A stretch of 64,000 nt of DNA, from assembly GCA_965153455.1 (NCBI GenBank), contig OZ234494.1, positions 23,498,001-23,562,000 on the forward strand. Reading direction: 5' to 3'. This document shows positions 48,779 to 60,653 of the stretch, one piece after another (the first letter of the stretch is position 1; every line of letters begins with the position of its first letter). A model generated the notes under the pieces. The model saw nothing but the letters and a program-made list of their open reading frames with translations, was not told the origin of the DNA and searched no databases. The stretch comes from Sphagnum compactum (taxonomy: Eukaryota > Bryophyta > Sphagnopsida > Sphagnales). Made by a program: the position numbers and the translations under genes.

Positions 48779-49651
48779 AAAGGACTAGCAACAATTCGAA
48801 ATAGAAGTCTGACTGAGAAGTACGATGTTGGCGTTCTCTGCATGAACTACCCAAATGAGAAAAATTGTAAATTCTGCAAACAATGAAAGAGTGGAAACAT
48901 GCACAAAAAGACCAAGAAAAATACAGATTCTTCGACAGAAAAGAAGAGAATTTAAAATACCTGTTGAAAGAAGATTGTTGACGTTCGTAACAACAAACAA
49001 AAGAAGCGTCCACGAATTTGGAAGGCACCCAAAAGCTGAAGCTTCTTCAGCAAAGGAAAACAACGCAGTTAAGAAGCTCCAGTAATGCTCAAGAATAAAA
49101 CCTGCAGAGCGAGAGGTTGCACCCAAGACACCTAATAACATTAGACGGGTGAATATGGGCATTACTGCTTCAAGAAATACCGGAATCAGAACAGCCACGA
49201 CCAAAGTCTTGAGGACTATCCGTTCTGCTCAAAAGCTTCACAATCTGCTGCTAACGAGAAGATTGGGGTTCAACTATGCACCCAACCCAATAAGCGCTTG
49301 AATTTATCAAGGAGTTTCTGAAGCTAGGAAGTCCATCTTGTGCATCCTTTAGGCATAAGAAAAACTTGCTGCCCTTATAGCTCAAACCGATTTCTTGAAG
49401 TACCTATAACAGTGGTCATCTACCTACAGCAGCCAGCAAGAGTAACAGCCACTAATCGAAGTTCAACGCTTATTTGTTTATTTGTTTACCCTTAATTTAC
49501 TGTTTTCTAGCAGTTTTGTTGATACGACAAAGTTCTTGTTTCATCCCTTCTTTGCTCGCTTGGTATACCTACTACTTCCTGGTTCTGATCCTGTTCTCTG
49601 TTTCCTTTTCGATGCACTACTTGTCACAGCTAGACTGGGGCTTGACTCGCC
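48779..49651 (-). promoter_or_regulatory. Upstream region of the ankyrin-PGG gene
   Basis: Lies between the two leader-repeat copies. It probably holds the transcription start and non-coding first exons. A 139-codon hydrophobic minus-strand ORF (48785-49204) may be an upstream ORF or chance; it would be cut by the candidate intron 48838-48960. No TATA box position can be fixed. Confidence 0.3.
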
Positions 49652-49848
49652 TGACAAGCTCTCTGGATTAGTTGCGATTTTAAAAAGGTCAGCAAATCAA
49701 ATAAAGCCATTGTCGCACAACAAAAAATTGAGAAAGAGGCTGCAAAAGAATGTAATGTGCAAGCAACCAGATATGATCATCAACGATTTATAACACGAAT
49801 TTCACCTGCGGCTGTTCACAAAGTCCACGCCCCGCTGTAAAATAATCG
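49652..49848. repeat. Leader-region direct repeat, distal copy
   Basis: Second copy of 48581-48778, about 80-85 percent alike by eye. On the minus strand it carries the donor in a better form (CAGCCGCAG|GTGAAATT) but no matching acceptor, so if transcribed it could splice only to an acceptor nearer the gene. Confidence 0.85.
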
Positions 49849-49872
49849 TTGATGGAGGCGCGTTAATGCAGT

Positions 49873-50160
49873 CGCGTTAGCGTGTCAGGGAAGTGTCCTG
49901 GCGATGGCAGGAGGAGAAGGGTCAGCGTAGGTTCTGGCGATGGCAGGAGGAGAAGAGTCGGCGTAGGTTCTGGCGATGGCAGCAGGCGCGTTAACGCGTC
50001 AGGGAAGTGTTGTGGCGATGGCAGGAGGAGAAGGGTCAGCGTAAGTTCTGGCGATGGCAGGAGGAGAAGAGTCGGCGTAGGTTCTGGCGATGGCAGCAGG
50101 CGCTTTAGCGCGTCAGGGAAGTGTCCCGGCGATGGCAGGAGAAGGGTCGGCGGGTGGAAG
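49873..50160. repeat. GC-rich minisatellite with 114-bp higher-order unit
   Basis: The landmark cgtcagggaagtgt recurs with unit starts at 49873, 49987 and 50101, exactly 114 bp apart. Inside each unit a block of about 36 bp, ggcgatggcaggaggagaag, is repeated with small changes. Both periods are multiples of three, so long repetitive ORFs stay open on both strands (plus: GDGRRRRVGVGS; minus: LLLLPSPEPTLTLLLLPSP). I regard these as by-products unless expression is shown. Confidence 0.9.
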
Positions 50161-50185
50161 CAGCGCGGCGGTCTGAGGTACATCT

Positions 50186-50560
50186 TCTTTATTTTATTTT
50201 TAAAGCTTCTTTTCCTTTTATTTCTTTTTCTGTTTCTTTCTTTCTTTCTTTTTCCCTTTTTTCTTTTGGCTCTTCATTCTTTTCTCCTTTCTTTTTGTTC
50301 TTTCTTTCATTTTTCCCATTGGGGGGGGGGCTTCTCTTCCTTCCTTCCTTTCTCCTTTTTTCTTATTCTTTTTTTCTCTTTTTGTTTTTTCATTTTTCCC
50401 CCTTATTTTTTGGCACAATGGAGACCTTTTTTAAAAAAAATTAGCTTTTGAGCCTTTTTTGGGTTCTCGTTTAGTTTAGTTTTCTCTTTCTTCCTTCCTT
50501 TCTCCTTTTTTCTTATTCTTTTTTTCTTTTTTGATTTTTTCATTTTTGGTGTATTGTCGT
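50186..50560. repeat. Polypyrimidine tract with an internal 151-bp duplication
   Basis: Almost pure C/T on the plus strand. The block ttccttcctttctcctttttt occurs at about 50339 and 50490, followed both times by cttattctttttttct and ttttttcattttt. Shadow ORFs arise here on both strands (FLFLFLSFF-type and KKKERKK-type) and should not be annotated as proteins. Confidence 0.8.
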
Positions 50561-51362
50561 CCCTTGGAGGTAGGGTGAGACTTTTCATGACATTTTATAT
50601 TCTAGTTGTATAGCCCTATTTTTTCTCAACATGGCATTGTATGGTATCAAAAGCATTGTTAGGCTTATTAGGTTTCCTTCCAAGTGGCTCTCTCCATTCT
50701 TTTGTCTCCTCTTTGGCTCCTTTTCCCCACTTAGTGGCATGTGCTTGAATTTTGGCATCAAATTCTTTGAGGGCCTTCCATTTAGGCCTTCCCCAGCCGC
50801 ATGTGTACTCACACATCCCTTTTGTTTTTCAATAGGAAGTGCAATTTGAATTTTGCCTTCTTCTTGACCACCTAACATGTGACCCATTTGATGTGGCGAC
50901 CTAGCACTTATTCTTATTATTCATTCAATGGTGTCTTTTTCTTCCCCTTCATGGGGATCAGCTGGGCATTAAAAAAATTAGGGTGCACCTTCGACAATTC
51001 CTTTTTGAAGATTAGGAAGAGCTTTAAGCAAAGTACCTTTTGTGAGCATAGGTTTTAGCGTCAACCTTGTTTTCAATTATGGGTGTGTTTTCATCTTTGC
51101 TTGATTTTGATTATACCTCGCCCCCATTGGGACAAAATTTAGCCTTGGGGCGCATTGGGGAGTTTACACATGTTACTAGGCTTTTCCCCTTTTACCCCAA
51201 CTTTAACAACTTTAAAAATTATTAACGTGTTGTTAGCTTTGCACCCATTGGACAAAAATTCCCCCTGCTTGGATTCCTTGCTGAACTTTTAACTTAATTC
51301 AAACCTTAAACTTTTTGTGGATTTTTTAAGTTGGTTTTTTTGCACATATCTCACTTATCTAT
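50561..51362. other. Spacer, possibly the decayed 5' part of the retroelement at 51.4 kb
   Basis: Intermediate GC, no recognisable domain. Short ORFs at 50585-50887 (minus) and 50631-50849 overlap on opposite strands without support. Confidence 0.3.
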
Positions 51363-53470
51363 GGTGGTCCTTCTAGCATGGTCTTTGAACATCGTCAAAA
51401 CTCTTTTGACCTTGAGAATTCAGTGGATGGCGTCATTCAACTCCACAAGTTGGGTTCCCATGTGGCTGCTAATCACATACCTGGGCTTATGGTTAGAGTT
51501 CTTGGGGAAAATGAGCTTTAGGCTTTAGCTAAACATTTTGGTGGCATCCATCCAATTATAATGAGAGAGGCGTTCTATCGACTTATAAGCAAGGCTTTAT
51601 GTTTGTAGTTTCGTGATGCATTTGTTTTTCATTTGTCACTGTATCAATTTGGGGTGGCGGTTAGAAGAGGTTGTGAGGCCATGAGCCATGGTATTTGGGC
51701 CATTTTGGATGCCCATCCTGATTGAGTGGTACAATAAATTGAAATTGTGAACATTTTCAACACCATCTCACGTAAGGCCATCTTCTAAGAACTTTAGGCA
51801 AGGAAGGGGGTAGTTGTTGTAGCTTTTTCCTATTGTTCGTTTTTTTCTGGCCTTTGGGTTCCTTTATATTTCAATCATCATTATTCCTTAATGGCTTTGT
51901 TTATCATTCTTTCTTATGTGGGCATCCACCAAAGCAACCCATTTGTAGGGCCTATTTTTGCCCTAATCCAATTTTGTAAGGCCTATAATTGCCCTGGTGG
52001 CATCAGGACCCTTGGCATCCCTTTTGGTTTTCTTTCTTTCACCTCCTTTTTTTTGTTAGAGGCTTTCATTAAGGATGTTCGGCATGCAAATGTGCTCTTG
52101 AAGTTAGGGGATGTCTAAGTCATTTTTGGTATCATTTCTTTATATTTCACCTAGAAGTTTTTTTTTTACTTCATTGTTTCCCCCTTCTTTTAGGTTTTTG
52201 AAATCAATTTGCCATTTTTAACTCCACCCTTATGGGAGTTTTTGAGAGACTTTTGGGTCCAAGCTCATTAGAATGACCCAAGGCCCCTTTAGTCCATCAT
52301 TAGGTGGCTCTCCCCAGTTCTAGTGCAAGTGTAAGATTGATGTCCTCAGAGGTCATTGTTTTAACTGTTTATCTAGGGAGTTGGGCTTTAGTAGCCTTTA
52401 TCATAGTTTCCAAGTTTTTATTAGATTCGCACCCGTTTTTGTTGGAGGCAATTCGTGTGAGCAACTCAAGGCCATTCCCTTTCCAAGCACATTTGAAATT
52501 AGTGCAATAGCTTCTCCTCTCAAGGGTTGCACAATGTGTCCCCATTTTGAACAATTGGCTGAGAAAGGTGTAGATTGCCTTCAAGAGAGTGTTTCAAAGA
52601 GATTGCATGACCATTCTTTGTTAACATCCTTTTTTATTTACCTTTTATTCACATCAAACACGCTTGAAGTCGTATGCAAGGTCGTGTGTTGTTAGCGTTT
52701 GGTTGTTAGCCCGCCTAATCATTCCTTTCTTTCGCCTACCTTCATATGTTCTTTTTACCACATTATGCATTAAGTTGGGTCTTTCCCATCCTTTAGTCCT
52801 TGGGGTGTCACACTATATTTGTAACCAACATTTGAATTTTATGGGGATCCACTTTCTTCACTGCGCGCATGGTGGGGAAAGGATAGCCTTGCATGATGTT
52901 GTGTGAAATGTTTTTGTTGCCATTGCGAAAGATGCAAAATTTCATGTTTCCTGAAAACAAACCCATGTCCTCTTGTTCCCTACCTTAAAAAAATTTCATG
53001 TCATCGAATCGACATTGTGTTATTAATTGATGGTGTCCACACATTGGCAAATGTTATCATCGTCAACCCCACTCAAGTTGATTTGGTGTCACAGGCTACT
53101 TTTGCTTGTGGGGTTGTGATGACAATCATAGCTTAGATATCATGGTCTTTATCGGAATCGATTTTCAATAGACATGTTTCTCCCACTAATTATAAAAGTT
53201 TTCGGATGTTTACACCAACAAGTGAACAAGTTTTTTCATTGATGTGCCAACATGGCATGGGGAACGAAGGGCATTGGAAGCCTTCCTCTCTTAGTTTTGT
53301 GCGCATTTTATAGGTAAAAGGTGTCAATGGTGTTATAGCATGCCCAAATAGTGTTTAATTTGAGATGTGTTGTGGTAGGTGAAGGTTTTTCTAAGCTAGG
53401 CGTTCTTTTAGGAGGTCTTCCCTTTTCATTTTTGATATGATTCTTGCAACAAGAGGGGGTTTGGGAACTT
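51363..53470 (+). pseudogene. Degenerate retroelement reverse transcriptase with restriction-like-endonuclease-type C-terminus
   Basis: Plus-strand readings in changing frames give, in order: GGIHPIIMREAFYRLISKAL (51540-51600), FQFGVAVRRGCEAMSHGIWA-like block (51643-51704), FNTISRKAIF (51756-51785), GPIFALIQF (51949-51975), then directly GGIRTLGIPFGFLSFTSFFL and DVRHANVLLKLGDV (51996-52118), YLGSWALVAFIIVSKFLLDS (52364-52423), LGLSHPLVLGV, then CNQHLNFMGIHFLHCAHGGE (52819-52880), RIDIVLLIDGVHTLANVIIV (53005-53070) and ANMAWGTKG. I recognise a plant non-LTR-type RT family with a Cys/His motif followed by an RLE-like nuclease region. The block that should carry the catalytic ADD of the RT is deleted at about 51975. 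Many stops; dead copy. Confidence 0.65.
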
Positions 53471-55038
53471 GATGTTCCCTGGTGGTTCTTTTGTCTTCTT
53501 GGACATGGGTCTTTCCTTTTTATTCCTTGTATTCCCTTTTTTTGGGTGTTTTGATTTATTTATGATTGGTAGGGTTTCATCACTTTTAACTCTTGCAATG
53601 TCATGTTGATTCCACTAAATTTTTTATTTTTCCTTCCAACTTGCTTACCCATACAATAGAGTTATCCACAAAATCACCCTATTTTTGGGCCTCCTTTCAC
53701 CCCCAAACCCCTTTTTTAGTGTTATCCACAAAGTAATAGAATTGTATTAAATTTGGGTATAAAATGTTCAAATTTAGCCTATAATGCACAAGTTTCGAAA
53801 GTAATTATAGTAGTTGTATAGGTAGGAACAATGAAAATATATGTAATAGAAGGGGAAGTGTTCAGGAAAAAGGAAAGACAAGATGAAAAGGTAAGGGTCC
53901 CTCCTAAAAAAGAGAAGAAATCTTACACCTACTCCTTAAGAGAAATTAGTAAAATTAATCCTATTCATAGGTGTAAGAACCCTCTTCCGCTTGGTGATCT
54001 AAATATTTTTAGGTTCTTGATAATGTCTACATCAAGCTTTTCAATCAGTAAAGCAAGTAAAACACATTAGGGGAAGACATTCTCAAAATGTGAGGCAAAA
54101 CTCAACTACCACCTTCCCTAGGCCCTTTATTTTGAAAATGTTTTACACACCCATGAGGTATTACCTTACACAAAAAAGTCTCATTCAAGATGGTGAAGGT
54201 ATAATTGTAGATGTTGGTTCATTTTGCTTAATCAATGAGGCCCCACACAAAAATACATTTCAAAATTATGGATTTACCCACACCTAATTAATAGCACCAA
54301 CAACACATTTTTTCTTCGACATGAGATACCCCATTTCCAACTATAGTTTAAACTCAATAAACACACATTTTGTAAGGGGATAAAACAATGTAAGCAAGAG
54401 TTTTGGGAGAAATTTTTCCCTAATAAATTGCGTTTTTTAAACGGACAAAGCTTATTTGCTTATTACACAAATGGATATTGAAAATCCAACCTTTTGTCCA
54501 TTTATTGCATGATGATTCATCTTTTGGTATGAACAATATCATTTGATGCAGAGAATGTTGATCCAAAAAGGATAGGTAATGGAAGGAAGGAACACATCAT
54601 TATTAACTACACAATTCTGAGGTCATTGTTAATTAGATCAAGTTGATTGGGTCCTAGGTCTTGGGTTGGCTTAAAAGGGGGAGGCGGGGGTAGGGGGGGA
54701 TAAGTCATACATGTATAGATTGAAAATTCACTATGCATTCATTAATGAGACAATTATTCATTTACAACATAAGAGGATAATTATCCACTCAACAATAAAA
54801 AGATAAATCCTATAAGTGGATAATTTTTCTAGGGACCAAGGTCTATCCACTTATTAAACTTAAAATGTATAGTCTTCTTAGTTGGCTTCCACCTATGGTA
54901 TGAAAATGATATTATCGCAAAAAACAAAATTGACAAGAAAATTAAAGGTTGGCCCTAATGATAACAAAGTTCAAACCAGTGTAAAGCAGATATTCAAAAA
55001 ATTTGGATATTTTCCCTAGATATCAACCATGATATTTA
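53471..55038. other. AT-rich spacer
   Basis: No gene supported. gttatccacaaa recurs at 53661 and 53721. A G-rich run (gggggaggcgggggtagggg, from 54677) could form a quadruplex. The ORFs 53831-54070 and 54090-54287 lack motifs. Confidence 0.35.
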
Positions 55039-55950
55039 ACGCGCTCCCTGGCTCCTTGATAAACTCCAATTGTGGGTCTGAAGTGAAAACAACGGAAGAG
55101 CAAGGAGTCGAGGCACGCTCCCTGGCTCATAGCACTTTGGGGGTAGAGGGGCGTGTTGGAGCTCTAGGATGCGACTAGGAAGAATGACAAGCACTTAATC
55201 ACTCACACGAATCTACACAAACCAAACAACAAGTTGATTAATGCATAGTTGAAGCACTTTTGGTGTTAGGTTGAGCCATGAACAAACTTGGACTCACAAG
55301 ACTCATCACGGCCCGGCCTTGGGGGAAGCCACCACCTTCCCCCTTATAACATACTATGTGCCTTTCCATGAGGCTCACATCCAAATGGCATTTCGTCGCA
55401 GGATTCCCAAGTGGGAGTCCCGAAATTCCTAAAATTGGGACTCCCGCGACTTTGAAACCCCATAACTTCATGTGCAAACTTCTGATTACAATGGGGTCAA
55501 AAGCAAAGTTATAGCTTTGTCAATAGCTTTTCAACTATATGTCGCACACCACCTGGACGCAAGGAAATCGGGTTGATTCCCGACTTTTAGTGGTCGGGAG
55601 TCAAACTGCCAATTTGACTCCCGGCCTTTCTTTTGGCCATAACTTATGTTTCGAATGTCCAAATGGGTCATGCAAGCCCATTTTAGACATCTATGTTTCA
55701 ATAGATTTCCAATGATATAAAGAACTCTTCAATCCAATGGGTTTTAATCCTTGCAATCGCCTTCTAAAAATTCAGGAGTCCATTGAGACTCTAACTCCCT
55801 AAATGGGAGTTCACTTGGGAGTGCGAGGGTTCATTCCCTCACACTCTTTTACACCCCCGGAAGCACGAGATGTGACTCCCGGGCTTCGCTCTTGGCCCGC
55901 AACCTTGCAAGCCCTTGCTTTGGTCGCAAACCCAAGGCTGGGGTTGCGAC
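55039..55950. repeat. GC-rich interspersed island with recurring gactccc/gggagtc words
   Basis: Sharply higher GC than both flanks. Words cgctccctggctc (55039, 55117), gggagtc/gactccc (at least eight occurrences from 55410 to 55880) and long non-coding text resembling plant LTR sequence. No ORF of interest and no LTR ends found, so it is an unclassified repeat insertion. Confidence 0.45.
55595..55623. other. Perfect 11-bp hairpin
   Basis: cgggagtcaaa, a 7-nt spacer ctgccaa, then tttgactcccg: an exact inverted repeat within the GC-rich island. Confidence 0.8.
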
Positions 55951-57229
55951 AATATCTAAACTGACATTCGATGAATATCACTAGGGGTGACATCCAGGCT
56001 AATATTCAATGTGTCAAATATCACCCATCATGACATTTGACACCTTGATATTTGGAAATTATGTCGATATCAAAAATGTTGATATCAACCTGGATATGAG
56101 GGTTAATAGTTAGTAAGTAAGTTAGTTACTTATTAGGTTAAGTTTGTAGACTCGCACCTAACTATGTTTTCTTTCATTTTCTTGATGCAACCAGGGTGGC
56201 AAGAATCCTTAAACAATTTTATATTGTTTTGGTGACACATTTTTAGAACTCTCTTCAAAGTTGCAGTCAATAGTATTTATTATTGTGGATATATTTTCTT
56301 TAAAACTTAAAATTTTTTTTGCAAATTTTTTTAAAATAAAAATATTTGTAACAAAATATTCCTTTTTAAAAAAAGGATGTTGCTTTCTAGAATTTTTTTG
56401 CCCCAAAAAAAATGACTAGCACCCAACATAATTGATCTGTAATTTTTTGAATTTTTGATATTTGAATTTGTTAATATTTGACTAATAAATAAATGATGAA
56501 TATTTGGGAGCATTAATATCCAAGTCAATTGAAAAATGTGAAATTTTAATATCTGACCAAAATATCTAAATTTTTTGAAAATAAAAAATGTAATATCCTT
56601 ATTTGGTAGATAAAAGAAAGACAAATCCCAAGAAGGTGATATCCACCCAAGATTGGTTCAAACCAAGAATTGATCATGCACATTATGGTTTTTGAACATG
56701 TCCACTCACCATCCTTCTAAGAGGTGAATTATGTTTTATTTTGGAACACACGTCAACACATTTTGAAATGCCTTGCACAAGATGGACATAAATTGTTTTT
56801 CACCATCACAACATCAATGAAATTTTTTCACCTTCATGCAATCAATGAAAACCATATCATTTCAATTCCACACTAGAAACATTTAAAAAAAAAAAAAAAA
56901 ACCTCATCAAATCAATGTTGAATCCTTTCATTTTCCTTGTTTTATTTTTCAAACATTGCCTTCCAATCCCATATTTCTCAACTGTATAGTCAATTTAATG
57001 TAATTTGTATGTCACAATAAACATTAAGGGTTTCCATTAATTTTCGTATTTTTTCCTCCCTTGTAACTTTCTTAAATTTTGACATTTCAAAAAATAATTA
57101 CAAGATTTATTGGAGGGTGTTGTTACAACATCTCCACAATATTTTATAAAGGGCATCACAACATGTCCAATTGCAAACTTCATCAAAAACTTATTTCACC
57201 ATCATTATTTTTGGATAAATAATGAGTTT
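55951..57229. other. AT-rich spacer with a degenerate repeat member
   Basis: Tandem-like gatatc/atgtcgatat words at 55950-56100. A degenerate copy of the 30.3-kb repeat family sits at 56170-56420. No gene; the run of 19 A at 56885-56903 is the longest homopolymer I noticed. Confidence 0.4.
56170..56420 (+). repeat. Degenerate member of the 30.3-kb repeat family
   Basis: Starts aaccagggtggcaagaatcc (56190), continues with a counterpart of the aaactgcagccagtag block (agttgcagtcaatag, 56260) and ends gaatttttttgccccaaaaa (56391-56410). It keeps the block order of the 30.3-kb copy but lacks the cacaccctcccc core. Confidence 0.4.
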
Positions 57230-57520
57230 ATTTTAGAAGAATTAGAACTAACTAATAGTGGTGTAGCTATGGCTCCAAGTTTGAGTGCCTTCAAGTTTGT
57301 TATGTAGCAAAAGAAGACTAAAGGCCCCACAAAAATCAAAGAATGTGCAATTAAGTAACAAACAAAAGCCTTTGATGACATAACCACTACTACATTGAGA
57401 ACATTGATTTTGGAGGAGCAAAGTGCATTAGCACTTTTAAAAATTTGTGACAATCAAATGCCAAATGTGTTAGTGTGTAAATACTTGTAGCTTCGATCTA
57501 GAACAATTAACAAGGCTGAA
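57230..57520 (+). pseudogene. Paralogue of the split transposon protein relic, without the CACTA insertion
   Basis: Aligns with 19220-19310 joined to 21450-21600: ggtgtagct, ccaag, gtgccttcaag, ggccccACAAAAAT (57323-57336), then gcaattaagtaacaaacaaaagcctttgatgac. Coding traces read TKGPTKIKE, TKAFDDITTTTLRTLILEEQ and, shifted, DNQMPN and KYLQL. It is the related empty site showing the pre-insertion state; it is itself full of stops. Confidence 0.6.
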
Positions 57521-57963
57521 GCATTGCCTCCAACTTCAAACTTTCCCCTTGCTCTTGCATCAATTGCACCTATATGTATGTTGACCCCTTTCATAAATGC
57601 ATTAATCCCCTTTATTTCTATGTCAACCCATTTTGCATCATTGCAAGCTCTGTCGAATTCATTGCCAAACATTTCAAAAAAGTCATGGGCAACTTGGGAT
57701 TTTTTTGTGTGCTTGAAATATGTGCAATTTTTTCCTTCTATAAAGGTATTTAAATTTTTTATAAAGAGATTGGCACAAAGTATATGCCTTAAGAGCATCT
57801 CCTATGTAATCTTGCACAATAAAAATGGATGAAGAAAATCCAACATATGCCAGTTTGACTCAGGAAAATAATCTTGGCTTAGCATAATTACACAAGTTGC
57901 TATGGCTAGTAAAAGGCTTAGCAACGTTGTGCACTTGCAAAAAAGAGTGTAATAAATATGATT
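57521..57963. other. Spacer up to copy B
   Basis: The minus-strand ORF 57454-57798 (114 codons) has coherent stretches such as MKGVNIHIGAIDARARGKFE but no family that I recognise; it may be antisense to the transposon relic. Confidence 0.25.
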
Positions 57964-59001
57964 TCATGAAATCCTAGACACCATCATCACTTCCCTTATC
58001 ATGGTCCATGACTCTTATAATTAAGTCCTTTATTTCCTTCTTGAAGTAATGACACAATGAAATGTCTACTCCATAAAAAGAAATTGAAGACCAACAATGG
58101 GGCATTTTTCCCTAATTGTCTATGCTAACTATACTCAACACACTTTCTAGAAATCACACATGCACATTAGAAGAAAACTTGGCTCCCATAATGCGCATCC
58201 TTTCCATCCATGGGAAGCTCCACTTATACAAGTATGCAAATCACCCTTCATCAAAGGTGCAAAACTTTCCACCAACCATCACCATGCAACGTGATACGCA
58301 TTTCCATCAACAAGCCATTACACAACCAACAAGGAACTCGCTCCATCACCAAACCCAGATCAGTAGCATCGCTCCCATGAATAACAAACCATCAAAAGCA
58401 TATAACCTGCAAGTAAACAAAAACAACCAAATGCAAAAAAGAACAAAAGAATTTGAACTTTTGACATCCACAACCCTTCATGATGCCCAACCATAATGTA
58501 GTTTGTCATCTTCTGCCTTTCATCCATAGCATTACAGTGGAACATGTGTGTTGGAGCTTTTCAAGACTTGCATTCAAATTGGAGGCAAATTGATTATCAA
58601 AATTTGATTCTTGATACAAATATTCTTTGTCTAAAGAGCTTCTTGCAAGAGGGAGCTTACAACCATAATGCCCTTAATGTGGAGCCTTGCCTCGGTTTTT
58701 TCTATTAGTTTATATTTTCATGTCAAACCCAAAGTGGCGATCAGTGACAAGAGGGTGTAGCTAAATTTGGCTACAAGAAAAATAGAGTAGAAAAATTAGG
58801 AATCCTGCTACAGTTTGGTGACCTACTAGGACCTACTATCTTAAGGTGATTTTCTTGGAAGAGACTTAGAAATCTGTGGAAAGCTGCCAATTTATTTGCA
58901 ATTTCATAAAAATCTGGGATTTTTTGAATATTTTTCAACAAATCTAATTGACCATGTTACTTGACCCTTTCTTTTTTTTTTGCAGAATGGTGAAAATTTG
59001 C

Positions 59002-59117
59002 CATAAATTGTTGAATCTAGAAACTTGTTGAAATTAGTTTACAATAGGAAAATCCAGTTCATAAATTGTTGAAACTAGAAACCTGTTGAAATTAGTTTAC
59101 AATAGGAAAATCCAGTT
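59002..59117. repeat. 58-bp tandem duplication private to copy B
   Basis: The block starting cataaattgttgaa occurs at 59002 and again at 59060. Copy A has it once (about 27721-27780). Confidence 0.8.
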
Positions 59118-60425
59118 GTCAAGGGGTCTTAAAGGTGTAATGCCTTCACCTGGCACAGGAGGTTCAGCAGTGGAATCCCCCCCCCCCCCTTTCCAAATGG
59201 GAAGTTTTCAAAATGGAGCAAAATTCCATGGCAAAACTCTCGTAACAAAGGTAGAACATGAATTTCTCCTCTATGATGACATCTAATGATTTTTTTCACT
59301 CCTCTTATGTTGTGTCATTGGCTAGCGTCCCAAGAGGGTTTTGATTCAATTGTAACATGTTTTTGGAACCTGTCTAAATATTGTAAAAATTAATTAAGAA
59401 AATGATACCAAACTCAAATGAGAGTCCAAATGTGGCAAAAAAAAAATTCAATTTTATTCAGAAAAAGAAATCTTGTGAAAAAATATTTCCCTTCTTTTTC
59501 ATTTTGACTAAATTTTACAAAAGAAAAAAATTGGTGATAACATCTATTTATTAATGAAGGTAGTTTGTTTGTTTTGTTTGTCACATTTAACATCCTCCAA
59601 ACCATATTGCCCCCGCTGTGTTCTTGGTATCGTTGGAAAGCTCTCAATGAGTATGGGTGCATTGAGGTGGTTTGCTAGTGTTTAGACTTTAGACCTACAA
59701 CACAAGAGTTATTGAATATTGAACAATTTTGTCCAAGAAATTTCACAAAATAAAAAATAAAAATAAATTAATTGGTCAAGCTTTTGGTACTTTTGGAAAG
59801 CTCATGACCAGCAGGATTTCATGGAGGTGGTTTGGTAATTTTTAGACCTAAGGTGGGGTAGATATTGAATTCTGAATAATTTGCACCACAAGAAATTAAT
59901 TAATATTTTAAAATTAAATTTCACAATTGAGCTCTTGTCATTAGGGTCCTATTCACAATTGAAGTAGTTCCATAATCATGATCGCACTTGGGCCAACGAC
60001 TGAGGCCACATTAGTTTTCATAGCAATAACACCCAAAACCCTCAAAACTTACCTTGGACTTCCTTGGCTTAATCACATTGCATATGTTATACATAACCCT
60101 CATTAATTCATTGCATAACCTTCATCATGGAATGTGCCAAAGCATGCAACACCCCCATTAGCATGCAACATCTTATTCCTTTACAAATACCATATAATAT
60201 GTAATACTTGAAATTCCTTCTGGATCCTAACCCAGGTTACTATCCAGCATAAAATAATGTGATATGAGAGTTATCCTTAAGGTCACCTTGTTTTTGGGCC
60301 ATGCTTTAACCTTGTACTCCCTTTCCAACCTCAAATTGAGTGTGGGCATAAATGAGCTAAACTAAGTAATAAAATTGGGTATCAGTTCACAAGACCAGCA
60401 GAATTCTATTGTGACAAGACTTGAT

Positions 60426-60653
60426 TTAATGAAGAAGATGAGCAGCAATGAAGGTGTAGCCAAGGCAAGTCCAAAACTGGGGGCGAAACTCCTGTGCAGT
60501 TTTCTCATAAATCCTTTCAACATATAAAATTCTCCCTAGTGCATACCCAGCACTGAGATGGCTATGGCAATGGAAGTACATATGTGTGGAAACTATTGCT
60601 TGTGCTTTTATAGAAGCTTGTCCACCATACCTGTTTCTTTCATAACCTGACAT
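60426..60653 (-). CDS. Exon-like ORF in copy B, unrecognised
   Basis: Partner of 29039-29266, 75 codons, beginning MSGYERNRYGGQASIKAQAI. The frame is intact and changes are substitutions only. Confidence 0.25.
   Translation of the reverse strand: MSGYERNRYGGQASIKAQAIVSTHMYFHCHSHLSAGYALGRILYVERIYEKTAQEFRPQFWTCLGYTFIAAHLLH

Noticed and set aside
48785-49204. 139-codon hydrophobic ORF upstream of the ankyrin gene
   Set aside because: Overlaps predicted introns and duplicated leader sequence; hydrophobicity follows from T-richness. Kept only as a possible upstream ORF.
49882-50451. 189-codon plus-strand ORF and 106-codon minus-strand ORF across the minisatellite
   Set aside because: Both are open because the repeat period is a multiple of three; the plus ORF runs straight into the polypyrimidine tract. 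No start context or homology supports a protein.
54677-54699. G-quadruplex-like run (also 43535-43554)
   Set aside because: Sequence could fold, but neither lies near a supported gene or regulatory feature.
57454-57798. 114-codon minus-strand ORF
   Set aside because: Overlaps the plus-strand transposon relic's neighbourhood and has no recognisable domain or conserved partner near 21.6 kb.
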